DNA from: Charina bottae
Taxonomy: Eukaryota > Chordata > Lepidosauria > Squamata > Charinaidae
Reading direction: 5' to 3'
DNA length: 64,000 nt
Assembly (NCBI GenBank): GCA_023362775.1
Contig: JALMGJ010000020.1
Span: 9,008,501-9,072,500 of the forward strand
A program made the position numbers and the translations under genes. The notes below the pieces were generated by a model that had not been told where the DNA came from, did not search any database, and was given only the letters and a program-made list of their open reading frames with translations. This document shows positions 1 to 10,799 of this stretch, one piece after another (position 1 is the first letter of the stretch; the number at the start of each line of letters is the position of its first letter).

Positions 1-1184
1 TTTAAAGCACAATGGAGCCAAAGTTTCCAAATCCTCTTTGATTTCTGTAGAAGAGATTCCCTCACTCAAGCTCAGTTGGACTTCTAAAGTCTTCACTTTG
101 TTGGTATTCCATATTTGATATTAAGCAAGCGCATCCATTGCCCTCCATACTAAGGTATAGTTTGTACAGTCTTTTGCTGCAACCACTTGCGTGATTAATT
201 TTAAACCTAGGAAATCCCCTAGAGTTCTTTGATTGTGGTAGGATTGCATAGGATGATCTTAGAAGGGATGGGCACTGGGCCACCCCATTTTTAATGCAAC
301 CTAAAGAACTTTCTCAGCATTAAAAGCACTCTACCATCAGTTCCTGGCACAAATGCTGTTGCCAGGTCATTGATGGCTGAATACTACTCTTTAGCTTATT
401 AGTATTTTCATTTAAAAATATCACTTGGCATAAACTCAACTTCTTCTGAGGGCAAAAGAAACATGTGATCTGTCTCTGCAATTACAGTTGCTAAGGAATT
501 GGAATGGAAGCTGTTGTCATATTACTGTAACTCATTACAGCTACTAATTGGACACTCATCTGACAAGTACCTTATTGTTTCAGCAAGGGATAAAAAAGAA
601 AATTAGAAACAAAACAAAATTAAAAATCTCTGTATGGCTATAGGTACAATCAGGTTATTGTTTTTTGCATAGTTACATATTTCAACATAAAGAAGCAACA
701 GCTAATCAGCTCTTGTTCAGCCTTTTTGACTTGAATACATAAAACCTGCCGTGGCAAAGAACTAAAGATAAAGCTACAATGACTTTCAAAGGTACTGACT
801 GCATCAAAGGATAATCAATTCCATCAGGAATTACTAGTTCCGAACACATTTGAAAATCAAGCTGAACATCTTTGAAATGTATGCCATCTTTTTTCTTGGT
901 CCTTGCTAGAAAACTAAAATAAAATAAAAAAAAGCTTTGCCTGAAATTAATCATGAACTACCCCATATCGATGATACCACTGATCAATTTTATGGAATCA
1001 ATTTTATTTCAGAGGCATCTGCCCCTGGCTGTGTGAAACAATTCCAATGGATATTTTAATTCTGATTGTTTCTCATTCTAGCCTGTGGTACACCAGCATC
1101 AGAGTAAAGTTTCAAGACATCTGCTTGGAAGAGACACGGTAGCAATAGAGGGTAAACTGCACCTGGAATTCCACTGTATTTATT
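1..1184. other. Unique AT-rich sequence, no gene recognised
   Basis: No reading frame with recognisable motifs and no repeat I can name. If the candidate exon just to the right is real, its 3' untranslated region would lie here on the minus strand. An 82-codon frame at 706-954 (minus) has no recognisable domain. Confidence 0.4.
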
Positions 1185-1259
1185 TTAAATGGCACTGCTA
1201 GTTGCTTTTTGGCACTCTGCTTTGTAACGCACCTCAGCTCGTTCCATCTGTATCACAGC
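1185..1259 (-). CDS. Candidate 3'-terminal coding exon, gene not identified
   Basis: Read on the minus strand, a T-rich stretch ending in TTTCATTTTCAG (an AG at 1261-1260) is followed by 24 codons and a TAA stop at 1187-1185. The predicted peptide is charged and helix-prone (ending KAECQKATSSAI), like the tail of a coiled coil, rather than low-complexity. An AATAAA-like motif follows the stop almost at once. I cannot name the protein. No upstream exon of the same gene was recognised, so this may be a chance combination of acceptor and short open frame. What is seen: the acceptor, the open frame and the stop. That it is a real exon is inference. Confidence 0.3.
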   Translation of the reverse strand, partial: AVIQMERAEVRYKAECQKATSSAI

Positions 1260-2122
1260 CTGAAAATGAAATTCAAGAATGTTTTCTGTACCACATGTAA
1301 AGGGAAACCAAGGTTTTAGCGCCATGTGGATTTGATTAAAAAGAAAAAATGGGGGGGGGGGGGGGAGAGAAGGGAAGGGGAATAAAGCCAGCTGTGTGGA
1401 AATCAACAGCATCCAACCTAAAAAATAATAATAAATAAAGTAAATGGTTATGTATCTCAATAAAGTAGGAATAACTGCTTTTAGAAATAGCTGTTTCCTT
1501 TATTCCACAGAAATAGTTTTTTTTCAAGAAATGGCTTTAGGATTTGCAGGTACTGCGGTCTAGTTGCACATCTACCAACCACAGGGATAGGTACAGACAG
1601 GAAGATAATGGGGATAGTTGATGAGATCTTGCTAAGCTGACGAGGGCACTTCTGCTGGAGATCTGGATTTGGCAACTAAAGATATGCTCTGGTGTGTTAG
1701 ACAGTGCCTGCAAGAAGATCCAGCAAAGGGACATTAAAATCTCAGTGGCACAGAAATTAGAGTGTGAAGAGATACTAGACCAGTTGTTCAAGACGCAAGT
1801 TGTCCTGCTACATTTCTAACATCAATCCTAACTAGAAGCGAGACAGGTTGAGCCCCATCTTGCCTTCACAAAAGAGTGTTTCTCGGGCAAAATGAGAAAG
1901 GAATGCCAGTAGTCAGTTTAGGCTGGGAATGTGGAAAGGCTGATCTTCTATCCCCTCCCCTGGCTCTGCATCATTACTAGGCACCGCTGGGGCTTGCTCA
2001 TTGGCAGGGCCGAATAAAGGCTGGAGTCCTTTTGCACCGCCCCAAAGGGAACCAAGGGCATGCTATTACAGGCCATAGCGCAAGAACCTCACATCAAGGT
2101 TTCTCAATGGCAAAACAACAAT
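1260..2122. other. Unique sequence with a 15-bp poly-G run
   Basis: No supported gene. A run of 15 G lies at 1351-1365 next to a purine-rich stretch, a possible G-quadruplex site. The rest appears to be ordinary unique DNA. Confidence 0.4.
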
Positions 2123-2127
2123 CCACC

Positions 2128-2581
2128 TGTTGGGGTTTGATATACCCAGGAATTTACAGCTAGATATAAATTGTATTGACAGCCTTGATATTTAGGTGAA
2201 AGGGGAAATATTCTGCACAGTCACCCAATTAGCAGCCATTGTTGTAGGGATGATGTGTCAGTGTGTGACTCATACAACAGGTGCTTAGAGTTAAGTTGGG
2301 TGTGGTGGATAATGAGAGTGACCTATAAGGTGATTGGTCAGTTTATATATAAATACAGAGATGTCCTGTATTCTTTCTTCTCATTTATTCTCATTCTACC
2401 TCTGTATGCTGTATCGTTGGTGTATCATTTGTTACCTGTGTGGAAGTGATCTGTAAATACGTATGTATATAAGTAAATAGGATATTTGATATAACTTCTG
2501 TTTGGAGTCTATTTACTGCATGGTACTTGGATCGCTGGTGCCTAGGAGAGAAGCAGGCCGCTCCATCCGCTCGCCCCGACA
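2128..2581 (+). mobile_element. Solo LTR of an LTR retrotransposon
   Basis: The element starts TGTTGGGG and ends CCGACA, giving the TGT...ACA termini usual for LTRs. It is flanked on both sides by the same 5-bp word CCACC (2123-2127 and 2582-2586), a target-site duplication. Inside are an inverted CCAAT-type box (GATTGG, about 2332) and a TATA-like stretch (TTTATATATAAATA, about 2341), in the order expected of a U3 promoter on the plus strand. No internal coding region or second LTR is present, so it is a recombined solo copy. The 454-bp length fits gypsy or endogenous-retrovirus LTRs; I cannot decide the family. Confidence 0.55.
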
Positions 2582-2586
2582 CCACC

Positions 2587-3199
2587 CCTCTGGTTCCACC
2601 TGGCCTATGTACAAGGGAGGGAAGTGGCCCATGGGTCAGAACTTGGTTCCTATCCCAGCCTCCTTCTCTTCCTCTGGAAGAAGCTAGAAGGCCTGCCCAG
2701 GACACCTGGGATATAATTTCCATCATTATATACCACTCCAGACGCCAGTAAAGATGTCAGCAGCAGCCAAGCATTTTCAGATCAAGAAAGCACTATCTAC
2801 TGTGGAAAGCTCCATCTAATTTTAAACCCTTCCCAGATTTAGTGTCTGTATTTCCAAATAGTATTTTGTGGCATATATCCATAATAGTATGTGGGCAAAG
2901 AGCTTCTCCACCTTGTGCATTGAACGACTTGCAGAATTCCCAGCCAGCCTGACCTTTGGCAGTCTCACTTCTCTAATTAGCCCTCTGTTGACCCAGGATG
3001 TACAGTTATAAGCACTGTTTAGATTCTCTCTCTTCTATACTACACCACAGTCTCTGCTTGAAGCTTTGCCAGTTAGGTAGTTAAGGACAGATTCTTGGGG
3101 GTTTATAATTCACAAATAAACGGCTTGTGTAGGTGTGTAATCTAGTTCAGCTCCTCCAACCTCATGCCCTGTTAGGAGTACAGTTCCCAATATTCCCAG
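2587..3199. other. Unique sequence with a possible MITE relic
   Basis: No gene recognised. About 3140-3195 resembles a decayed piece of a common amniote palindromic DNA transposon (a diverged ACTACAACTCCCA-type core). The match is too short to be firm. Confidence 0.3.
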
Positions 3200-3205
3200 C
3201 AGTAT

Positions 3206-3399
3206 TTTTTTATTAGTATTATTAGTATTATATTTATACACCACCCATCTCACTATAAAAGTGACTCTGGGCAGCTTACAAATAAAAATTATAAAACCAC
3301 TATAAAATAAAATAAAATAAAAATAGAAAGCACAAAAAACAGAAGATAAAAGAGGAAAACTAAAAGGCAGAGAGAGCGTCTTAAGCCACCAACCACCCC
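3206..3399 (-). repeat. L2-like LINE 3' relic, interrupted by a BovB
   Basis: The stretch has the A/T-rich tail and the ACTCTGGGC(A/G)G core seen at the 3' end of the window's other L2-like copies (39.1 kb and 62.3 kb, also minus). The relic resumes at 6645 on the far side of the BovB insertion: the joined flanks align with the copy at about 39318-39390 (CCAACCACCCCC ... GAGCTGGCA ... CCAGGTCTT). The BovB therefore landed in a pre-existing L2-like fragment. Confidence 0.6.
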
Positions 3400-3410
3400 C
3401 AGGGCTGCCT

Positions 3411-6400
3411 GTTGTTGTTTATTCGTTCAGTCGTTTCCGACTCTTCGTGACTTCATGGACCAGCCCACGCCAGAGCTTCCTGTCGGCCGTCACCATCCCC
3501 AGCTCCCCCATGGTTGAGTCCGTCACCTCCAGAATACCATCCATCCATCTTGCCCTTGATCGGCCCCTCTTCCTTTTGCCTTCCACTTTCCCTAGCATCA
3601 GCTTCTTCTCCAGGGTATCCTGTCTTCTCATTATGTGGCCAAAGTACTTCAGTTTTGCCTTTAATATCATTCCCTCAAGTGAGCAGTCTGGCTTGATTTC
3701 CTGGAGTATGGACTGGTTTGATCTTCTTGCAGTCCAAGGCACTCTCAGAATTTTCCTCCAACACCACAGTTCAAAAGCATCTATCTTCCTTCGCTCAGCC
3801 TTCCTTATGGTCCAGCTCTCGCAGCCATAGGTTACTACAGGGAATACCATTGCTTTAACTATGCGGATCTTTGTTGTCAGTGTGATGTCTCTGCTCTTAA
3901 CTATTTTATCAAGATTTGCCATTGCTCTCCTCCCAAGAAGTAGACGTCTTCTGATTTCCTGGCTGCAGTCAGCGTCTGCAGTAATCTTTGCGCCTAGAAA
4001 TACAAAGTCTGTCACTGCCTCCACTTTTTCTCCCTCTATTTGCCAGTTATCAATCAAGCTGGTTGCCATAATCTTGGTTTTTTTTGAGGTTTAACTGCAA
4101 CCCAGCTTTTGCACTTTCTTCTTTCACCTTCGTCATAAGGCTCCTCAACTCCTCCTCGCTTTCAGCCATCAAAGTGGTATCATCTGCATATCTGAGATTG
4201 TTAATGTTTCTTCCAGCGATTTTAACTCCAGCCTTGGATTCCTCAAGCCCAGCATGTCGCATGATGTGTTCTGCGTACAGGTTGAATAGGTAGGGTGAGA
4301 GTATACAACCCTGCCGTACTCCTTTCCCAATTTTAAACCAGTCTGTTGTTCCGTGCTCTGTTCTTACCGTTGCTACTTGGTCGTTATACAGATTCCTCAG
4401 GAGGCAGACAAGATGACTTGGTATCCCCATACCACCAAGAACTTGCCACAATTTGTTATGATCCACACAGTCAAAGGCTTTAGAATAGTCAATAAAACAG
4501 AAATAGATGTTTTTCTGAAATTCCCTGGCTTTCTCCATTATCCAGCGGATATTGGCAATTTGGTCTCTAGTTCCTCTGCCTTTTCTAAACCCAGCTTGTA
4601 CATCTGGCAATTCTCGCTCCATGAATTGCTGGAGTCTACCTTGCAAGATCTTGAGCATTACCTTACTGGCATGTGAAATAAGTGCCACTGTTCGATAATT
4701 TGAACATTCTTTAGTGCTTCCCTTTTTTGGTATGGGGATATAAGTTGATTTTTTCCAATCTGATGGCCATTCTTGTGTTTTCCAAATTTGCTGGCATATG
4801 GCATGCATCACCTTGACAGCATCATCTTGCAAGATTTTAAACAGTTCAGCTGGGATACCGTCGTCTCCTGCTGCCTTGTTATTAGCAATGCTTCTTAAGG
4901 CCCATTCAACCTCACTCTTCAGGATGTCTGGCTCTAACTCACTGACCACACCGTCAAAGCTATCTCCAATATTATTATCCTTTCTATACAGATCTTCCGT
5001 ATATTCTTGCCACCTTTTCTTGATCTCTTCTGCTTCTGTTAGGTCCTTACCATCTTTGTTTTTGATCATACCCATTTTTGCCTGGAATTTACCTCCGATG
5101 TTTCTAATTTTCTGGAAGAGGTCTCTTGTCCTTCCTATTCTATTGTCTTCTTCCACTTCCGCACATTGCTTGTTTAAAAATAATTCCTTATCTCTTCTGG
5201 CTAACCTCTGGAATTTTGCATTTAATTGGGCATATCTCCCCCTATCACTGTTGCCTTTTGCTTTCCTTCTTTCTTGGGCTACTTCCAGTGTTTCAGCAGA
5301 CAGCCATCTTGCCTTTTTGGTTTTCTTTTTCTTTGGGACGTTTTTTGTTGCCGCCTCCTGAACAATGTTGCGAACTTCTGTCCATAGTTCTTCCGGGACC
5401 CTATCTACTAAATCTAGTCCCTTAAATCTATTCTTCACCTCCACTGCATATTCCTTAGGAATATTAGTGAGCTCATATCTAACTGATCTGTGGGTCTTCC
5501 CTATTCTCTTTAGTCTGATTCTAAATTGTGCAATAAGAAGTTCGTGATCTGAACTACAGTCAGCTCCAGGTCTTGTTTTTACCGACTGTATAGATGTCCG
5601 CCACCTTTGGCTGCAAAGGATGTAGTCAATCTGATTTCGGTGTCGACCATCTGGTGAAGTCCATGTATAAAGTCGTCTTTTAGGTTGTTGGAAGAGAGTG
5701 TTTGTTATGCACAGTGAGTTGTCTTGGCAAAATTCTATCAGCCTATGTCCTGCTTCATTTTGTTCTCCCAGACCATGCTTGCCTGTAATTCCAGGTGTCG
5801 TCTGACTACCCACCTTAGCATTCCAGTCTCCTGTAATGAAAATAACATCTCTTTTTGGTGTATTATCTAGTAGGTGCTGCAGATCCTCATAGAACTGATC
5901 TACTTCTGCTTCTTCAGCATCTGTGGTTGGGGCGTATATTTGGATCACTGTGATGTTAAATGGCTTACCCTGAATTCGAATTGAGATCATTCTATCGTTT
6001 TTTGGATTGTATCCAAGCACTGCTTTAGCCACTTTATTATTAATTATGAAGGCTACTCCATTTCTTCTGTGGTCCTCTTGTCCACAGTAGTAGATCTGGT
6101 GGTCATCTGATGTGAAGTGGCCCATTCCAGTCCATTTCAGTTCACTGACACCTAAAATGTCTATATTTAATCTTGACATCTCACCAATAACCACATCCAA
6201 TTTGCCCTGGCTCATAGATCTTACATTCCAGGTTCCTATGGTGTGTTGATCTTTAGAACATCGGATTCGTCGTTCACCACCAGCACCGTCGGCCGCTAGC
6301 CGTCCTTTCGGCTTTGAGCTAGCTGCGTCATCACATCTGGGGCTAGTTGAACGTATCCTCTGTTCCTCCCCAGTAGCATTTTGACCATCTTCCGACCTGG

Positions 6401-6633
6401 GAGTCCCATCTTCCGATGGTATACCGACATATCTTTGGTTGTACTGATCCATTTAGTTTTCATGGCAAGAATACTGGGGTGGGTTGCCATTACCTTCCCC
6501 AGGGATCGTATTTAGTCTGACCTCTCTGCCACGACCTTCCCGTCTTGGGTGTACCTTCACGGTTTAGCTCATGGTTTCATTGAGGTGCTCAAGCTCCAGC
6601 ACCACGACAAGGTAACGATCTCCTTTGCTGGAG
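3411..6633 (-). mobile_element. Full-length BovB (RTE-clade) LINE, copy A
   Basis: A complete non-LTR retrotransposon of about 3.2 kb. Its 3' end is a GTTGTTGTTTATTCG-type tail at 3411, and its 5' end, starting CTCCAGCAAAGGAG when read on the minus strand, is at 6633. The 11-bp word CAGGGCTGCCT occurs immediately outside both ends (3400-3410 and 6634-6644), so this is one clean insertion. The 5' end matches the start of copy B exactly, which suggests neither copy is 5'-truncated. Copy B (7041-10243) is the same subfamily in the opposite direction. Confidence 0.9.
3419..6452 (-). pseudogene. BovB endonuclease/reverse transcriptase, one frameshift (copy A)
   Basis: Encodes the single large BovB polyprotein for target-primed retrotransposition. 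An apurinic-type endonuclease comes first (GTWNVRSM near residue 70, SELKWTG, GDWNAKVG, SDHELL near 305). The reverse transcriptase follows (FIDYSKAFDCVDH, GVRQGCILSP, RYADDTTL near 750), then a C-terminal region ending KSRKRLNE. The frame is open from the ATG at 6452 to about 4075, where a run of eight T (A8 in the sense strand) replaces the A7 seen in copy B. This one-base expansion ends the long frame at residue 800. The last ~210 residues continue in another frame (3419-4069). Apart from this, the catalytic motifs look intact. Similarity to copy B is very high by eye; relative to copies C and D it is a clearly different subfamily. Confidence 0.9.
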
Positions 6634-7040
6634 CAGGGCTGCCTATCACTCTTGGATCCCCAAGCTAGTTGGCAGAGCCAGGTCTTGACGCTCTATGTAT
6701 GGTCAACAGTTGGGAATTCTGCAAGTAGTAATTCCAATACATTTGGAAACCATCCCATTTGAAAATACACAGTGGGGAGCTGTTTGGATAAGGCACAGCT
6801 TTAGGAATAAGAAATCAATCTTTTGTGACAAATCCTTGCAAGTGGTACTTTGCAAACTAGGATTTACCAGATTTTGGCTGCAAAAATCTGGGCGACCAGT
6901 ATATGACAGCGAAGAGATATTCTTTGCTACCAACTACTGGTCACCCAGATTTTTGCAACCCAGATCTGTCAGCATACTGCAAGTCACTTTGTTCTTCCCA
7001 ACCAAATTACTGGTTTTTTTCAGAGTCCTAACTTCCTTTT
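6634..7040. repeat. Spacer between two head-to-head BovBs, with an internal inverted repeat
   Basis: The left ~60 bp are the TSD of copy A plus the continuation of the L2-like relic. The middle holds an imperfect inverted repeat of about 34 bp (6868-6901 against 6935-6968, about 4-5 mismatches, core GCAAAAATCTGGG) around a ~33-bp loop. This may be the core of an old MITE. The right end carries the TSD of copy B (AACTTCCTTTT, 7030-7040). Confidence 0.6.
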
Positions 7041-10000
7041 CTCCAGCAAAGGAGATCGTTACCTTGTCGTGGTGCTGGAGCTTGAGCACCTCAATGAAAC
7101 CATGAGCTAAACCGTGAAGGGACACCCAAGACGGGAAGGTCGTGGCAGAGAGGTCAGACTAAATACGATCCCTGGGGAAGGTAATGGCAACCCACCCCAG
7201 TATTCTTGCCGTGAAAACTAAATGGATCAGTACAACCAGGGATATGTCGGTATACCATCGGAAGATGGGACTCCCAGGTCAGAAGATGGTCAAAATGCTA
7301 CTGGGGAGGAACAGAGGATACGTTCAACTAGCCCCAGACGTGATGACGCAGCTAGCTCAAAGCCAAAAGGACGGCTAGCAGCCGACGGTGCTGGTGGTGA
7401 ACGACGAATCCGATGTTCTAAAGATCAACACACCATGGGAACCTGGAATGTAAGATCTATGAGCCAGGGCAAATTGGATGTGGTTATTGGTGAGATGTCA
7501 AGATTAAATATAGACATTTTAGGTGTCAGTGAACTGAAATGGACTGGAATGGGCCACTTCACAGCAGATGACCACCAGATCTACTACTGTGGACAAGAGG
7601 ACCACAGAAGAAATGGAGTAGCCTTCATAATTAATAATAAAGTGGCTAAAGCAGTGCTTGGATACAATCCAAAAAACGATAGAATGATCTCAATTCGAAT
7701 TCAGGGGAAGCCATTTAACATCACAGTGATCCAAATATACGCCCCAACCACAGATGCTGAAGAAGCAGAAGTAGATCAGTTCTATGAGGATCTGCAGCAC
7801 CTACTGGATAATACACCAAAAAGAGATGTTATTTTCATTACAGGAGACTGGAATGCTAAGGTGGGTAGTCAGACGACACCTGGAATTACAGGCAAGCATG
7901 GTCTGGGAGAACAAAATGAAGCAGGACATAGGCTGATAGAATTTTGCCAAGACAACTCACTGTGCATAACAAACACTCTCTTCCAACAACCTAAAAGACG
8001 ACTTTATACATGGACTTCACCAGATGGTTGACACCGAAATCAGATTGACTACATCCTTTGCAGCCAAAGGTGGCGGACATCTATACAGTCGGTAAAAACA
8101 AGACCTGGAGATGACTGTAGTTCAGATCACGAACTTCTTATTGCAAAATTTAGAATCAGACTAAAGAGAATAGGGAAGACCCACAGATCAGTTAGATATG
8201 AGCTCACTAATATTCCTAAGGAATATGCAGTGGAGGTGAAGAATAGATTTAAGGGACTAGATTTAGTAGATAGGGTCCCGGAAGAACTATGGACAGAAGT
8301 TCGCAACATTGTTCAGGAGGCGGCAACAAAAAACGTCCCAAAGAAAAAGAAAACCAAGAAGGCAAGATGGCTGTCTGCTGAGACACTGGAAGTAGCCCAA
8401 GAAAGAAGGAAAGCAAAAGGCAACAGTGATAGGGGGAGATATGCCCAATTAAATGCAAAATTCCAGAGGTTAGCCAGAAGAGATAAGGAATTATTTTTAA
8501 ACAAGCAATGTGCGGAAGTGGAAGAAGACAATAGAATAGGAAGGACAAGAGACCTCTTCCAGAAAATTAGAAACATCGGAGGTAAATTCCAGGCAAAAAT
8601 GGGTATGATCAAAAACAAAGATGGTAAGGACCTAAGAGATCAAGAAAAGGTGGCAAGAATATACGGAAGATCTGTATAGGAAGGATAATAATATTGGAGA
8701 TAGCTTTGACGGTGTGGTCAGTGAGCTAGAGCCAGACATCCTGAAGAGTAAGGTTGAATGGGCCTTAAGAAGCATTGCTAATAACAAGGCAGCAGGAGAC
8801 GACGGTATCCCAGCTGAACTGTTTAAAATCTTGCAAGATGATGCTGTCAAGGTGATGCATGCCATATGCCAGCAAATTTGGAAAACACAAGAATGGCCAT
8901 CAGATTGGAAAAAATCAACTTATATCCCCATACCAAAAAAGGGAAGCACTAAAGAATGTTCAAACTATCGAACAGTGGCACTTATTTCCCATGCCAGTAA
9001 GGTAATGCTCAAGATCTTGCAAGGTAGACTCCAGCAATTCATGGAGCGAGAATTGCCAGATGTACAAGCTGGGTTTAGAAAAGGCAGAGGAACTAGAGAC
9101 CAAATTGCCGGGATAATGGAGAAAGCCGGGGAGTTTCAGAAAAACATCTATTTTTGTTTTATTGACTATTCTAAAGCCTTTGACTGTGTGGATCATAACA
9201 AATTGTGGCAAGTTCTTGGTGGTATGGGGATACCAAGTCATCTTGTCTGCCTCCTGAGGAATCTGTATAACGACCAAGTAGCAATGGTAAGAACAGAGCA
9301 CGGAACAACGGACTGGTTTAAGATTGGGAAAGGAGTACGGCAGGGCTGTATACTCTCACCCTACCTATTCAACCTGTACGCAGAACACATCATGCGACGT
9401 GCTGGGCTTGAGGAATCCAAGGCTGGAGTTAAAATCGCTGGAAGAAACATTAACAATCTCAGATATGTAGATGATACCACTTTGATGGCTGAAAGCGAGG
9501 AGGAGTTGAGGAGCCTTATGACGAAGGTGAAAGAAGAAAGTGCAAAAGCTGGGTTGCAGTTAAACCTCAAAAAAACCAAGATTATGGCAACCAGCTTGAT
9601 TGATAACTGGCAAATAGAGGGAGAAAAAGTGGAGGCAGTGACAAACTTTGTATTTCTAGGCGCAAAGATTACTGGAGATGCTGACTGCAGCCAGGAAATC
9701 AGAAGACGTCTACTTCTTGGGAGGAGAGCAATGGCAAATCTTGATAAAATAGTTAAGAGCAGAGACATCACACTGACAACAAAGGTCCGCATAGTTAAAG
9801 CAATGGTATTCCCTGTAGTAGCCTATGGCTGTGAGAGCTGGACCATAAGGAAGGCTGAGCGAAGGAAGATAGATGCTTTTGAACTGTGGTGTTGGAGGAA
9901 AATTCTGAGAGTGCCTTGGACTGCAAGAAGTTCAAACCAGTACATACTCCAGGAAGTAAAGCCAGACTGCTCACTTGAGGGAATGATATCAAAGGCAAAA

Positions 10001-10243
10001 CTGAAGTACTTTGGCCACATAATGAGAAGACAGGATACCCTGGAGAAGAAGCTGATGCTAGGGAAAGTGGAAGGCAAAAGGAAGAGGGGCCGACCAAGGG
10101 CAAGATGGATGGATAATATTCTGGAGGTGACAGACTCAACCATGGGGGAGCTGGGGATGGTGACGGCGGACAGGAAGCTCTGGCGTGGGCTGGTCCATGA
10201 AGTCACGAAGAGTCGGAAACGACTGAACGAATAAACAACAAAA
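7041..10243 (+). mobile_element. Full-length BovB (RTE-clade) LINE, copy B
   Basis: Same subfamily as copy A, on the plus strand. It starts CTCCAGCAAAGGAG at 7041 and ends in an AATAAACAACAAAA tail. The flanking 11-bp word AACTTCCTTTT (7030-7040 and 10244-10254) differs from the TSD of copy A, so the two are independent insertions rather than an inverted duplication of one copy. Confidence 0.9.
7222..10234 (+). pseudogene. BovB endonuclease/reverse transcriptase, degraded (copy B)
   Basis: Same polyprotein as copy A with several lesions visible by comparison. (1) A TGA stop at 8029-8031 where copy A has CGA, a C-to-T change at a CpG, cuts the frame after the endonuclease core. (2) An 11-bp deletion at about 8635 shifts the frame. 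(3) A 9-bp in-frame deletion near 9112 removes three residues before the RT motif KNIYFCFIDY. (4) The catalytic RYADD is RYVDD at 9464-9475, another C-to-T change. A 506-codon frame (8714-10234) still holds most of the RT domain and the C-terminus. The protein cannot be made whole from this copy. Confidence 0.9.
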
Positions 10244-10264
10244 AACTTCCTTTTCCTCTGTGTG

Positions 10265-10288
10265 CACACACACACACACACACACACA
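10265..10288. repeat. (CA)n microsatellite
   Basis: Twelve CA units just downstream of the BovB copy B TSD. Confidence 0.9.
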
Positions 10289-10799
10289 AATTACAAACAG
10301 AAAATGAATCTCAGATTTTTCAAAGCAATTTTTAAAAATCAAAAGTGTTAACAGAAATATGCAAACAGGGTAGAACACATGGATAAACACAAGGTTGCTT
10401 TAGTCCTGAATTTTTCTTATGTGATAACATGGAGTACTGTACATTTGGAGAGGAGAACTGAAGACAAAAGAGAACATTTGCCTCCTAATCACTGGTTATG
10501 GGCCACAAATGATTCCCCAGTGTATTTTACTTCTTAAATAGTACAACCAGCACTAAATAGGGTGTGGCTTGGAGGCCGGGTACCTGGTAGGCAAATTCTT
10601 GTCAAACATCGATGAATTTCTGCCATCCCAGGTAAGAAGTAATTTCAACTGTCTTCCTGTTATTTCATGAATTCCAGCGATGAGCAACAAAATGTTTGTG
10701 ACGCGTTAAGCATTTGGCTCAGGTTTGTAATAAGTACTTGCTACTGTACAAGCTACTGTACTCACTTCTGTTTCCCTCACCTCTGTTGTTTGTGGCTGG
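10289..10799. other. Mostly unique sequence; possible small plus-strand exon at 10561-10631
   Basis: A consensus-like splice donor, CCCAG followed by GTAAGAAG, occurs at 10631/10632. An AG-ended candidate acceptor lies 71 bp upstream (TAAATAG, ending 10560). One of the three frames between them is open for 23 codons. The polypyrimidine tract is weak. Nothing else supports a gene, so this is only a possibility. Confidence 0.2.

Noticed and set aside
4798..5361. Antisense open frame of 187 codons, and similar ones at 18135-18608, 16599-17531 and 45900-46832
   Set aside because: They lie exactly antisense to BovB coding regions, recur in each copy, and encode hydrophobic Ser/Leu/Phe-rich nonsense with no motifs. 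They are shadows of the sense frame.
3411..10243. Single inverted duplication of one BovB
   Set aside because: The two copies have different TSDs at each of their ends, so they are independent insertions.
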